Assembly: GCA_030148665.1 (NCBI GenBank)
Contig: JASBSZ010000001.1
Span: forward strand, 1 to 64,000
Source of the DNA: Alphaproteobacteria bacterium
Lineage (GTDB): Bacteria; Pseudomonadota; Alphaproteobacteria; Rhodobacterales; Rhodobacteraceae
DNA: 64,000 bases
Reading direction: 5' to 3'
Shown here: positions 34,697 through 45,196 of the stretch, piece after piece
Position numbering within the stretch: the stretch's first letter is position 1
Layout: every line of letters starts with the position of its first letter
The notes under the pieces: generated by a model
Databases searched by the model: none
What the model was told of the DNA's origin: nothing
The model's input: the letters and a program-made list of their open reading frames with translations, nothing else
Translations under genes and position numbers: made by a program

Positions 34697-35647
34697 ATGG
34701 AGCCCATCTTGTCCAGCCACCTGTCCAGCACGACTACCGAATCGACGCCCGCATCCATCGACGCCACCCAGGAATTGCTGGCCGCGCAGAATTACGTCTG
34801 CGGCCGCGCGCTGGCGACGGTGGTGTTTCTGGCGCTGAGACTGAACCGCCCGCTGTTTCTGGAGGGCGAAGCCGGCGTCGGCAAGACCGAAATCGCCCGC
34901 GCGCTGGCCGCCGCACTTGGCCGCCGCCTGATCCGCCTGCAATGCTATGAGGGGCTGGATGCCGCCAGCGCGGTCTATGAATGGAACTTTGCCGCCCAGA
35001 TGGTTGCCATCCGCACCGCCGAGGCCGTCGAGGGCACCGACCGCGAATCGCTGGTGGACGAGCTGTTTTCCGACCGCTACCTGATTCGCCGCCCCCTGCT
35101 CGAGGCGCTCAGCCCGCAGCCGGGCGGCCCGCCGGTGCTGCTCATCGACGAAATCGACCGCACCGACGAACCTTTCGAGGCCTTCCTGCTCGAGGCGCTG
35201 TCCGACTATCAGGTCACCATCCCCGAACTGGGCACGATCCGCGCCGAAAACCCGCCCATCGTGATCCTGACATCCAACCGCACGCGCGAGGTGCATGACG
35301 CGCTCAAACGGCGCTGCCTGTATCACTGGGTGGATTATCCCGATTTCGACCGCGAAATGGAAATCCTGCGCGCCCGCACCCCCGAAGCCCCCGAATCCCT
35401 CAGCGCCGAGGTCGTCGCCTTCGTGCAGCGCCTGCGCAGCGAGGACCTGTTCAAGAAACCCGGCGTTGCCGAAACCATCGACTGGGCCAAATGCCTGCTG
35501 GCACTCGACACCCTTACCCTGAGCCCCGAGGTCATCGCCGACACGCTGGGCGCGCTCCTGAAATATCAGGATGACATCCTGCGCCTCCAGGGCTCCGAGG
35601 CCGCGCGCCTGCTGCAGGAAAGCCGCGCCAGCCTGGATGCTCCATGA
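34697..35647 (+). CDS. coxD: MoxR-type AAA+ ATPase (CoxD-like)
   Basis: A 316-residue MoxR-family AAA+ ATPase. Walker A is GEAGVGKT (residues 57-64), Walker B VLLIDE (147-152), and the sensor region is ILTSNRTREVHDALKRRC. In Oligotropha, CoxD works with CoxE to mature the copper-molybdenum centre of CO dehydrogenase, and the next gene is coxE-like. No clear Shine-Dalgarno sequence precedes the ATG at 34697, so the start is uncertain; a TTG at 34709 is possible. The 271 bases to coxE hold repeats rather than tight coupling. Confidence 0.88.
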   Translation: MEPILSSHLSSTTTESTPASIDATQELLAAQNYVCGRALATVVFLALRLNRPLFLEGEAGVGKTEIARALAAALGRRLIRLQCYEGLDAASAVYEWNFAAQMVAIRTAEAVEGTDRESLVDELFSDRYLIRRPLLEALSPQPGGPPVLLIDEIDRTDEPFEAFLLEALSDYQVTIPELGTIRAENPPIVILTSNRTREVHDALKRRCLYHWVDYPDFDREMEILRARTPEAPESLSAEVVAFVQRLRSEDLFKKPGVAETIDWAKCLLALDTLTLSPEVIADTLGALLKYQDDILRLQGSEAARLLQESRASLDAP

Positions 35648-35649
35648 TG

Positions 35650-35669
35650 CTTCTTCTTTGCCCAAATAC
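35650..35669 (-). repeat. Dispersed 20-nt intergenic motif, copy C
   Basis: On the minus strand this is GTATTT-GGG-CAAAGAAGAAG, starting three bases after the coxD stop. A GC-rich stretch with the potential pair GGGGGC/GCCCCC (35694-35709) lies beside it, as at copies B and D. It matches copy A at all 20 bases. Confidence 0.85.
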
Positions 35670-35713
35670 GCCGGGGGAGTCGCGCCAGCGACGGGGGCAG
35701 CGCCCCCCAGCCG

Positions 35714-35777
35714 CAGGGCAATCGCCTGAAGGGGCAAAGCCGAATGCACGCGAGGCATGCGGCCGCCCGGGTGGGCG
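35714..35777 (-). repeat. Intergenic repeat with 28-nt exact match to 52078-52105
   Basis: Positions 35750-35777 are the exact reverse complement of 52078-52105 (CGCCCACCCGGGCGG, then CCGCATGCCTCGC). Similarity is looser on both sides. Positions 35714-35728 (CAGGGCAATCGCCTG) recur reverse-complemented at 46235-46249, and a related 14-mer is at 48706-48719. Confidence 0.75.
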
Positions 35778-35788
35778 CGGATGCGCCC

Positions 35789-35884
35789 GCCAAGGGGGCG
35801 GGCGGGCGCATGCCGGGCCGCAAGCGCCCCGGCGGTTGGCAATCGGAGCCTCTGCACGAACCTCGACAGCGACAAGAGAATTTC
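35789..35884 (+). repeat. REP-like palindromic repeat, copy 1
   Basis: Positions 35793-35846 (54 nt) are identical to 46145-46198, and weaker similarity runs on to GCGACAAGAGAATTTC at 35884. The core can fold as GGGCGC-a-TGC-cgggcc-GCA-a-GCGCCC. It lies between coxD and coxE, 34 bases before the coxE start. Confidence 0.85.
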
Positions 35885-35918
35885 TCGCGCCGGACAACCC
35901 CGCCCGGAGCCCCCGGTA

Positions 35919-37173
35919 ATGCCAACCCTTCCCGACCTTCCGCTGCCCGACAACCCGCGCCTTGCGGCCAATATCACCCATTTCGCCCGCGCCCTGCGCA
36001 AGGCCGGCCTGCCCGCGGGTCCCGGCCGCGTGATCGACGCCATCCGCGCGGTACAGGCTGCAGGCTTTACCTCGAAAACCGATTTCTACTGGACACTGCA
36101 CGCCTGTTTCGTGGCGCGGCCCGAACAGCGCACGGTCTTTGCCCAGATCTTTCGCCTCTACTGGCGCGATCCGCGTTTTCTCGAACACATGATGGCGCTG
36201 CTGCTGCCCTCGATCAAGGGCGTGCAGGAGGAACGCGCCGCCGCGCCCGCCGAACGCCGCGCCGCCGAGGCCCTGCTTGATGGCGCCATGCAGGACGTGC
36301 CCGACCTGCCCGAGGCCGAACCGACCGAGATCAGGGTTGACGCCAGCCGGACGGCGTCAACCACCGAAAAGCTCAAATCGCTCGATTTCGAACAGATGAC
36401 CACCGCCGAAATGGCCCAGGCCAAACGCCTGATCGCCGAGATCCGCCTGCCGGTGCGTCCGCTTCTGTCACGCCGCACGCAACCGGCCCCGCGCGGCCGC
36501 CACCCCGACTGGCGCGCCACCATGCGCCGTTCCCTGCGCCGCGGCGGCGAGATCGACCGCCTTTGCCACCGCCAGCGCCGCACGCGCTGGCCCAATCTGG
36601 TGGCGCTGTGCGATATCTCGGGGTCGATGTCGGCCTATTCGCGCGCAGTGCTGCATTTCCTGCACGCGGCCTCCAACCACAAGGGGGCGGGCTGGGCGCA
36701 GGTGCACAGCTTTACCTTTGGCACGCGGCTGACCAACATCACCCGGCATCTGCGCCAGCGCGATGTGGATGCGGCGCTGAAGGCCGCCGGCCATCAGGCG
36801 CAAGACTGGGAAGGCGGCACCCGCATCGGCGCCTGCCTGCATGAATTCAACCGCGACTGGTCGCGCCGGGTGCTGGGCCAGGGGGCGGTGGTGCTGCTGA
36901 TCACCGACGGGCTGGACCGCGACGACACCGGCCTGCTGGCGCGCGAGATCGAGCGCCTGCATCTGAGCGCGCGCCGCCTGATCTGGCTGAACCCGCTGCT
37001 GCGCTGGGACGGCTTTGCCCCGCGCGCGGGCGGCATCCGCGCCATCCTGCCCCATGTTGACAGCCTGCGCGCAGGCCATAACATCGCCTCGCTGCAGGCG
37101 CTGGCCGAGGCGCTGGGCCGCCCCGACGACATTGGCGAAAAGGCGCGCCTGATGGACATGCTGAGGGATGATG

Positions 37174-37181
<8 letters not shown>
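35919..37181 (+). CDS. coxE: VWA-domain protein (CoxE-like)
   Basis: A 420-residue CoxE-family protein. The C-terminal half is a von Willebrand A domain with the metal-adhesion motif DISGS at residues 232-236 (LCDISGSM) and TDGLDR later. The N-terminal half is helical, with an acidic PDLPEAEP segment (about 128-135). CoxE partners the MoxR-type CoxD ATPase in maturing CO dehydrogenase. The start at 35919 follows GGAG; earlier starts would read through the repeat. Its 3' end overlaps coxF by eight bases. Confidence 0.9.
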
Positions 37182-38174
<993 letters not shown>

Positions 38175-38175
<1 letters not shown>

Positions 38176-39188
38176 TGGAATTCGGCCCCGTCCCACTGGA
38201 TGATGCCAAGGGCGGCATACTGGCCCATTCGATCAGGGCGGGCGACAAGCTGTTGAAGAAGGGCCGCGTATTGACGGCCGGCGACATCGCCGCCTTGCAC
38301 GAGGCCGGCGTCAAGAGCATCACCATCGCCCGCCTCGCCCCTGACGATCTGGACGAAAACAGCGCCGCCACCGCCATTGCCTCGGCCCTTGTGCCCGCGC
38401 CCGATGCGGCGGGCCTGCGCCTGGGCCCTGCCAGCACGGGCCGCGTCAACATCATCGCGACGCGCCCCGGCCTGCTGCGGCTAAATCGCGCGGCCGTGAC
38501 CCGCATCAACGCAACCAGCCCCGAAATCACGCTGGCCACCCTGCCCCCGCTTGCGCGCGTGGCCCCCGACATGCTGGCCGCCACGGTCAAGATCATCACC
38601 TATGGCGTGGCACGTGGGCTGGTCGAACGGGCGACAAAGGGCTCAAGGGGCGCGCTTTCGGTTCTGCCGGTCATGCGGCAAACGGCCAGCCTGATTCTGA
38701 CCCGCATACCGGGGATGGAGGACCGCCTGCTTGAAAAGGGCCGCGCCGCCGTTCGCGCGCGGCTCGATGCGCTGGGCATTGCCCTGGAAAGCACGCAAAC
38801 TACCGCCCATGACACGCGCGCCCTTGCCACCGCAATCAGGCACGCACCCGGCGAGATCATCCTGATCCTGACCGGCTCGGCCACCTCGGACGCCCACGAT
38901 GTCGGCCCCGCCGCCCTGATCGCCGCCGGCGGGCGGCTGCAACGGTTCGGCCTGCCCGTCGATCCCTGCAATCTGCTGTTCATCGGCACGCTGGGTGCGC
39001 GGCCTGTGGTCGGCCTGCCGGGATGCGCGCGATCATTGGCGCTGAACGGGGCCGATTGGGTGCTGGAGCGCATTGCCTGCGGCCTGGAATGCAGCAACGA
39101 AACCCTTGCACAGATGGGCATTGGGGGACTGCTGAAAGAGGGCCGCGCCCGCCCGCATCCGCGTCGCCGGAAAAGCACGCAACCGTGA
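38175..39188 (+). CDS. Molybdopterin-binding (MoeA/MogA-like) protein
   Basis: A 337-residue protein with a molybdopterin-binding fold. The N-terminal segment resembles MoeA (LRAGDKLLKKGRVLT-like, residues 16-35), and the central domain holds ILTGSATSDAHDVGPAAL near residue 235 and the closing VGLPGCARS (about 280). Related Rhodobacterales proteins usually carry an extra C-terminal MobA-type nucleotidyltransferase domain of about 200 residues; here the protein ends after the MogA-like part. It probably helps cofactor insertion or cytidylylation for the cox enzyme. It is coupled to coxF. Confidence 0.82.
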
Positions 39189-39235
39189 GCGGAAAAATCT
39201 TTTTCCATTTGGAAAAATGGGGCTAAGCTAGGCGC

Positions 39236-39709
39236 ATGATTCTTTCAGGCAGCAAAGTCATTCAAGCCGACCGAAACACGGTCTGGACCGCCCTCAACGA
39301 CGCCGAGATCCTGAAAAGGTGCATCCCCGGCTGTCAGGAAATGACCGGCAATGCCGATGACGGTTTCGAGGCCGTCGTCACGCAAAAGATCGGCCCGGTC
39401 AAGGCCACCTTTCGCGGCACGGTCGCCATCAGCGACGTGATCCCGGCGCAAAGCTATCGCATCACCGGCGAGGGCAAGGGCGGTGCCGCCGGCTTTGCCA
39501 AGGGGGGTGCCGCCGTCACGCTGGAAGATACCGACGAGGGCACGCTGCTGACCTATGACGTCGAGGCCCGCGTCGGCGGCAAGCTGGCCTCACTGGGCGG
39601 GCGCATCATCACCGGCGTTGCCCGCAAGCTGGCCGACCGTTTTTTCGAGAATTTTCAGCAGGCGCTGGCCCCCGAGGAGGAATCCGAGGAGGAACGCGCC
39701 CAAGGCTAG
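39236..39709 (+). CDS. coxG: CoxG family SRPBCC protein
   Basis: A 157-residue CoxG homologue, an SRPBCC (START-like) fold. It opens with the typical MILSGSKVIQADRNTVWTAL, then LKRCIPGCQEM and KIGPVKATFRGTV. A short acidic tail ends it; no membrane anchor is present, unlike some CoxG proteins. In mycobacteria and Oligotropha CoxG links CO dehydrogenase to the membrane and to quinones. It lies between the maturation genes and coxSLM, with 47- and 69-base gaps. Confidence 0.9.
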   Translation: MILSGSKVIQADRNTVWTALNDAEILKRCIPGCQEMTGNADDGFEAVVTQKIGPVKATFRGTVAISDVIPAQSYRITGEGKGGAAGFAKGGAAVTLEDTDEGTLLTYDVEARVGGKLASLGGRIITGVARKLADRFFENFQQALAPEEESEEERAQG

Positions 39710-39778
39710 GCCAATATATCGGACAATCGCCCGCAAGCGGGGCAACACAACAGTCAAGATCTTGCAAGGGAGGACAAG

Positions 39779-40246
<468 letters not shown>

Positions 40247-40271
40247 GGCGACAACAGGGAGGATTTGAGAC

Positions 40272-42641
40272 ATGCCAGCAGATGGAGGCATCGGCGCCAG
40301 CACCAGACGGCGCGAAGACGTGCGGTTCCTGACCGGCAAGGGTCAGTATACCGACGACATTAACATCCGGGGCCAGGCCTATGTGCATTTCCTGCGCTCG
40401 GACATCGCCCACGGAAAGATCAACAATATCGACACATCCGACGCCGAAAACATGCCCGGCGTCATCCGCATCTTTACGTCAAAAGATTTCGAGGGCGTCG
40501 GCGGCGTTCCCTGCGGCTGGCAGGTGACCGACCGATTTGGCCAGCCCATGCAGGAGCCCAAGCATCCGGTTCTGGCCGAGGGCAAGGTGCGCCATGTGGG
40601 CGAGCCCATCGCCGCGGTGGTCGCCGAAACCCGTGAACAGGCCCGCGACGCGGCCGAGGCCATCATCGTCGATATCGAGGAACTGCCCGCGGTGATCGAC
40701 ATGAAGGCCGCACTTCAGGACGGCGCCACCAAGGTGCATGACGACCTCACCGGCAACCTGTGTTTCGACTGGGGCTTTGTCGAGGAAAACCGCGAGGCGG
40801 TGGACGAGGCGATCAGGAACGCCGCCCATGTCACCACGCTGGAGCTGACCAACAACCGGCTGGTCGCCAACCCGATGGAACCCCGTGTCGCCATCGGCGA
40901 TTACGACGCCGCGCGCGACGAACACACGCTGTACACCACCAGCCAGAACCCCCATGTGATCCGCCTGCTTATGGGTGCTTTCGTGCTGGGGATCCCGGAA
41001 AACAAGCTGCGCGTGATCGCCCCCGATGTGGGCGGCGGTTTCGGCACCAAGATCTTTCACTATCAGGAAGAGGCCTTCTGCACCTTTGCCGCCAAGGCCG
41101 TGAACCGCCCGGTCAAATGGACATCCAGCCGGTCAGAGGCCTTCATGTCCGACGCCCACGGCCGCGACCATGTGACAAAGATCGAACTGGCGCTGGATGA
41201 AAACGGCAAGTTTCTGGCCGTGCGCACCGACACCTATGCCAATATGGGCGCCTATCTGTCGACCTTCGCGCCCAGCGTGCCCACCTGGCTGCATGGCACC
41301 CTGATGGCGGGCAACTATACGACGCCGCTGGTCTATGTGAACGTCAAGGCGGTGTTCACCAACACCGTGCCCGTTGACGCCTATCGTGGCGCCGGCCGCC
41401 CCGAGGCGACATTCCAGCTCGAGCGCGTGATCGACAAGGCCGCGCGCGAACTGGGCATCGACCCGATCGAGCTGCGCCGGCGCAACTTCATCCAGCCCGA
41501 CCAATATCCCTATGCGACGCCTGTCGCGCTGGAATATGACACCGGCAACTACCCGGCCACCATGGACAAGCTGGTCGAGATTGCCGACATCAAGGGCTTT
41601 GCCGCCCGCAAGGCCGAAAGCGAATCCCGCGGCAAGAAGCGCGGCCTCGGCATCGCCCATTACATCGAGGCCTGCGGCATCGCGCCCAGCAACCTTGTGG
41701 GCCAGCTCGGCGCGCGTGCCGGGCTGTATGAATCGGCGACCGTGCGCGTCAACCCGACGGGGGGGCTGGTGGTGATGACCGGCTCGCATTCCCACGGGCA
41801 GGGCCACGAGACCACCTTCCCGCAGGTGGTGGCCGAGATGATCGGCATTGACGCAGGCATGGTCGAGATCGTGCATGGCGACACCGCCAACACGCCGATG
41901 GGCATGGGCACATATGGCTCGCGCTCGATCGCGGTCGGGGGCAGCGCCATCGTGCGAGCCACCGAAAAGATCATCGCCAAGGCCCGCAAGATCGCGGCCC
42001 ATCTGCTGGAAGCCTCGGACGAGGATATCGAGCTCAAGGACGGCCAGTTCACCGTCAAGGGCACCGACAAGTCGGTCGCCTGGGGCGATGTCTGCCTGGC
42101 GGCCTATGTGCCGCACAACTATCCGCTGGAAGATCTGGAACCGGGGCTTGAGGAAACCGCCTTTTACGACCCGGCCAATTTCGTCTATCCGGCGGGCGCC
42201 TATGCCTGCGAGGTCGAGGTCGATCCCGAAACCGGCAAGGTGGAAATCATGTCGTTTTGCGCCGCCGACGATTTCGGCAACATCATCAACCCGATGATCG
42301 TCGAGGGCCAGGTCCATGGCGGGCTGGCGCAAGGGATTGGGCAGGCGCTGCTGGAGCATTGCGTCTATGACGAAAACGGCCAGCTGGTCAGCGGCTCCTA
42401 CATGGATTACGCCATGCCACGGGCCGATGACCTGCCCAGTTTCGTGACCGACACATCCTGCCAGACGCCCTGCACCCACAACCCGTTGGGCGTCAAGGGC
42501 TGTGGCGAGGCCGGGGCCATCGGGGCGCCGCCGGCGGTGGTCAATGCGGTTGTGGACGCGCTTGCCGACATGGGCGTTACCCATATCGACATGCCGCTGA
42601 CACCGGCGCGAGTATGGTCGGCCATCCAGGCAGCGAAATAG
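40272..42641 (+). CDS. coxL: Molybdenum hydroxylase large subunit, form II CO dehydrogenase-like
   Basis: A 789-residue molybdopterin-binding subunit of the xanthine oxidase superfamily. The active-site loop reads AYRGAGR (residues 370-376), the signature of form II (BMS) enzymes; form I CO dehydrogenases have AYxCSFR with the copper-binding cysteine. Other cofactor motifs include GGGFGTK and GQGHETTF and the C-terminal catalytic-glutamate region [17 protein letters not shown] oxidation by form II enzymes is disputed; they may oxidise other small substrates. It lies between coxS and coxM, with 25- and 12-base gaps. Confidence 0.95.
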   Translation: MPADGGIGASTRRREDVRFLTGKGQYTDDINIRGQAYVHFLRSDIAHGKINNIDTSDAENMPGVIRIFTSKDFEGVGGVPCGWQVTDRFGQPMQEPKHPVLAEGKVRHVGEPIAAVVAETREQARDAAEAIIVDIEELPAVIDMKAALQDGATKVHDDLTGNLCFDWGFVEENREAVDEAIRNAAHVTTLELTNNRLVANPMEPRVAIGDYDAARDEHTLYTTSQNPHVIRLLMGAFVLGIPENKLRVIAPDVGGGFGTKIFHYQEEAFCTFAAKAVNRPVKWTSSRSEAFMSDAHGRDHVTKIELALDENGKFLAVRTDTYANMGAYLSTFAPSVPTWLHGTLMAGNYTTPLVYVNVKAVFTNTVPVDAYRGAGRPEATFQLERVIDKAARELGIDPIELRRRNFIQPDQYPYATPVALEYDTGNYPATMDKLVEIADIKGFAARKAESESRGKKRGLGIAHYIEACGIAPSNLVGQLGARAGLYESATVRVNPTGGLVVMTGSHSHGQGHETTFPQVVAEMIGIDAGMVEIVHGDTANTPMGMGTYGSRSIAVGGSAIVRATEKIIAKARKIAAHLLEASDEDIELKDGQFTVKGTDKSVAWGDVCLAAYVPHNYPLEDLEPGLEETAFYDPANFVYPAGAYACEVEVDPETGKVEIMSFCAADDFGNIINPMIVEGQVHGGLAQGIGQALLEHCVYDENGQLVSGSYMDYAMPRADDLPSFVTDTSCQTPCTHNPLGVKGCGEAGAIGAPPAVVNAVVDALADMGVTHIDMPLTPARVWSAIQAAK

Positions 42642-42653
42642 GGAGACAGGGAC

Positions 42654-43424
42654 ATGCACAATTTCGATATCGAAAAGCCAAGCTCGGTTTCCGAGGCTGT
42701 CGCGGCACTGGCCGCCGAGGGCGCGCAGGCGCTCGCGGGCGGGCAGACATTGATCCCGACGATGAAGCAACGCCTTGCGGCACCGGAAAAACTGGTACTG
42801 CTGTCGGGCATTGAGGAACTCAAGGGGATCAGCGCATCGGGCGGCAAGCTGACCATCGGCGCCGCTACCACCCATGCCGAGGTAGCCGCTGATGGCAGCT
42901 ATCCGGCGCTGTCGGCTCTTGCCGCCGATATTGGCGACCCGGCGGTGCGCAACCGGGGCACGATCGGGGGATCGCTGGCCAATAACGACCCCTCGGCCGA
43001 CTATCCGGCGGCGGTGCTGGCCTCGAATGCGGTGGTCAACACCAACAAGCGGGCGATTGCGGCCGACGATTTTTTCGTCGGCATGTTCGAAACCGCGCTG
43101 GACGAAGGCGAGATCATCACCTCGGTCGAATTCCCGCTGCCCGAGGCGGCCAGCTATCAGAAGATCGACCAGCCGGCCTCGCGTTTCGCGTTGGTGGGCG
43201 TATTTGTCGCCAAGGGTGCGAATGGCTGGCGCGTGGCGGTCACCGGGGCCTCGAACGAGGGCGTGTTCCGCTGGTCGGCCGCCGAAGAGGCGCTGAACGG
43301 CGGTGGTTCGCTTGAGGGCATGGCGCCCGATGCCGACGGGATGATCGACGACATCCACGGCAGCGCCGCCTATCGCGCGCATCTGGTGGGCGTGCTGACG
43401 CGCCGGGCCGTGGCCGCGGCCTGA
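42654..43424 (+). CDS. coxM: CO dehydrogenase-type FAD medium subunit
   Basis: A 256-residue flavin subunit of the xanthine dehydrogenase/CO dehydrogenase family, slightly short for the family (about 265-290). FAD-binding motifs are AGGQT (residues 28-32) and TIGGS (103-107), the latter extended as NNDPSADYPAA. It passes electrons from the iron-sulfur subunit to a quinone or other acceptor. Last of the S-L-M triplet, the gene order typical of form II clusters, it is followed 24 bases later by a strong terminator. Confidence 0.95.
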   Translation: MHNFDIEKPSSVSEAVAALAAEGAQALAGGQTLIPTMKQRLAAPEKLVLLSGIEELKGISASGGKLTIGAATTHAEVAADGSYPALSALAADIGDPAVRNRGTIGGSLANNDPSADYPAAVLASNAVVNTNKRAIAADDFFVGMFETALDEGEIITSVEFPLPEAASYQKIDQPASRFALVGVFVAKGANGWRVAVTGASNEGVFRWSAAEEALNGGGSLEGMAPDADGMIDDIHGSAAYRAHLVGVLTRRAVAAA

Positions 43425-43448
43425 CGGCAGGTCAGAGGATGAAAATGC

Positions 43449-43478
43449 CCCTTCCCCTGACGGGGGAGGGTTTTCTTT
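43449..43478 (+). terminator. Rho-independent terminator closing the cox cluster
   Basis: CCCTTCCCC (43449-43457) pairs with GGGGGAGGG (43462-43470, one T-G pair) around a TGAC loop, followed by TTTTCTTT. Confidence 0.9.
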
Positions 43479-43538
43479 CGTGGGGTGGGGAAAGGGGGCT
43501 GGCTGCCCCCTCTTGCCTGCGGCAATTCACCCCCGCGC

Positions 43539-43558
43539 GTATTTGAACAAAGAAGAAG
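43539..43558 (+). repeat. Dispersed 20-nt intergenic motif, copy D
   Basis: GTATTT-GAA-CAAAGAAGAAG, preceded by GGGGGC-TGGCT-GCCCCC (43494-43510) and CACCCCCGCGC. It lies between the cox terminator and rnd, where it accounts for much of the 267-base gap. GGGCAATCGCCT at about 43608-43619 also recurs inside the repeat region at 35717. Confidence 0.8.
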
Positions 43559-43691
43559 CCCGCCGGGGCATCAGCCCGGCTGACGGGCATATCGCGGGGT
43601 TTCCATTCGCCGGGCAATCGCCTATTGTCCGCCCAGATCGGCGGCCCCCAAGACCTGCCGAGGCCCCGAGAATTTCCAAGAGCAGCCCCGC

Positions 43692-44885
43692 ATGAAAACC
43701 CTGACAACAACAGACGAACTGGCCGAATTCTGCCAACGTGCCGCCAGCCAGCCCTATGTCACCATCGACACCGAATTCCTGCGCGAGCGCAGTTATTATT
43801 CCAAGCTGTGTCTGATCCAGATGGCGCTCCCCGACCGTGGCGATGACAGCGCGGTTCTGGTGGACGTGCTGTCGGGCAAGATGGATCTGGACCCCCTGTT
43901 CGACCTGTTCCGCAACCGCGATGTGGTCAAGGTCTTTCACGCCGCGCGGCAGGATCTGGAAATCTTCTATGTCGAGGGCAAGGTATTCCCGGAGCCGTTT
44001 TTCGATACGCAAGTGGCGGCGATGGTCTGTGGCTTTGGCGAACAGGCGGGCTATGAAACACTGGTGCGCAAGATCGCGCGCGCATCGGTTGACAAATCGT
44101 CCCGCTTTACCGACTGGTCGCGCCGGCCGCTGAGCGACAAGCAAAAGGCCTATGCCATTGCCGATGTCACCCATCTGCGCGACATCTATGAATTTCTGGC
44201 AAAACGCATCCGCAAGACCGGGCGCGAGAAATGGGTGGCCGAAGAGCTGGAAATCCTGACCAACCCGGAAACCTATATCATCCGCCCCGAAGAGGCCTGG
44301 CAGCGTGTCAAGACGCGCTCGACCTCGGGCAAGTTTCTGGCGGTCGTGCGCGAACTGGCGCGCTTTCGCGAAGATTACGCACAGCGGCGCAACATTCCGC
44401 GTTCGCGCGTGTTCAAGGACGACGCCCTGCTGGAGCTGGCTTCGGCCAAGCCGCAATCGCCCGCCGATCTAGGCCGCACCCGCCTGTTGCTGCGCGAGGC
44501 CCGCAAGGGCGAGATCGCCCAGGGCATTCTGGATGCGGTCAAGGCAGGCATGGAATGTGCGCCCGAAGACTGGCCCAAGGCGCGGCCTGCACGTGAAAAA
44601 GCCGTTGGAAACGAAGGGTTGGCAGATCTTCTTCGTGTATTGCTGAAAGCCAAGGCCGAAAAATTCGGCGTCGCGCAAAAGCTGATCGCCTCAAGCGCCG
44701 ATCTGGATGCGATTGCGGCGGGCAACACTGATCTGCGGGCGCTGAAGGGCTGGCGCCGCGACGTGTTCGGCCAGGATGCGCTGAGGCTGTGTCAGGGGCG
44801 CATCGCGCTGTCGGCAGACGGGCGCAGCGTGCGGCTGGTGGAGCTGCCCAAGGCCGCACAACAAGACGCCGACAGCGCCGCCTAG
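43692..44885 (+). CDS. rnd: Ribonuclease D
   Basis: A 397-residue DEDD exoribonuclease. The ExoI motif has Asp26 and Glu28 (TIDTEFLRE), ExoII is FHAARQDLE (about 97-105), and ExoIII is AYAIADVTHLRDIY (about 154-167). An HRDC helical domain begins near residue 215. It trims the 3' ends of tRNA precursors and small RNAs. It begins 214 bases after the cox terminator. Downstream lies the IS110 element. Confidence 0.97.
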   Translation: MKTLTTTDELAEFCQRAASQPYVTIDTEFLRERSYYSKLCLIQMALPDRGDDSAVLVDVLSGKMDLDPLFDLFRNRDVVKVFHAARQDLEIFYVEGKVFPEPFFDTQVAAMVCGFGEQAGYETLVRKIARASVDKSSRFTDWSRRPLSDKQKAYAIADVTHLRDIYEFLAKRIRKTGREKWVAEELEILTNPETYIIRPEEAWQRVKTRSTSGKFLAVVRELARFREDYAQRRNIPRSRVFKDDALLELASAKPQSPADLGRTRLLLREARKGEIAQGILDAVKAGMECAPEDWPKARPAREKAVGNEGLADLLRVLLKAKAEKFGVAQKLIASSADLDAIAAGNTDLRALKGWRRDVFGQDALRLCQGRIALSADGRSVRLVELPKAAQQDADSAA

Positions 44886-44986
44886 AGCCACCAATTCACG
44901 AATTACGTTAATGAAACAGGTGGAGCAGCAGGTTCGCGCCCGACCCCGAGGGTGGGCATGGTGACGCACGGCACAACCCAGTAGAA

Positions 44987-45129
44987 AAGCGGCGATGTCG
45001 CCGCTTGTTGAAACCGTAAAATAATTCGCGCCCGCCCTGTCTATTGAATCTGTGGCATGATGCTCCCGGCGACGAGCCCGAGCGCCCGCCCGGGGTTTTC
45101 ACCCCGTCCCTTGGACTGGGCCGTCGCCG
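44987..45129 (+). ncRNA. Candidate IS110 bridge RNA
   Basis: Two strong stems fill the non-coding end. AAGCGGCG-ATGT-CGCCGCTT is at 44987-45006. A larger element, CCGGCGACG (45066-45074)-AG-CCC paired with GGG-C-CGTCGCCGG (45118-45129), encloses an internal CGGGG-TTTTCA-CCCCG hairpin (45101-45116 region) and unpaired strands. This matches the general form of bridge RNAs: a 5' stem-loop plus stems with internal guide loops. Pairing was done by eye. The true ends and guide loops are unknown. Confidence 0.5.
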
Positions 45130-45196
45130 GTTGGTCTGACCAGCCTGAACAGTTGCATGTGCCTCAGGAGCACGCAGACATGGACAGGAGTTCAGT

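Noticed and set aside
34478-36043. Open frame of 521 codons on the minus strand
   Set aside because: It is antisense to coxD and reads through the repeat block into coxE, so it cannot be a conserved protein.
41133-43382. Open frame of 749 codons on the minus strand across coxL and coxM
   Set aside because: It is antisense to two well-defined subunits and crosses their intergenic gap, and it is His/Asp/Arg-rich without a fold.
44886-45196. A small protein gene upstream of the IS110 transposase
   Set aside because: Frames here are short, lack ribosome-binding sites and are interrupted. The strong stems fit a structured RNA better.
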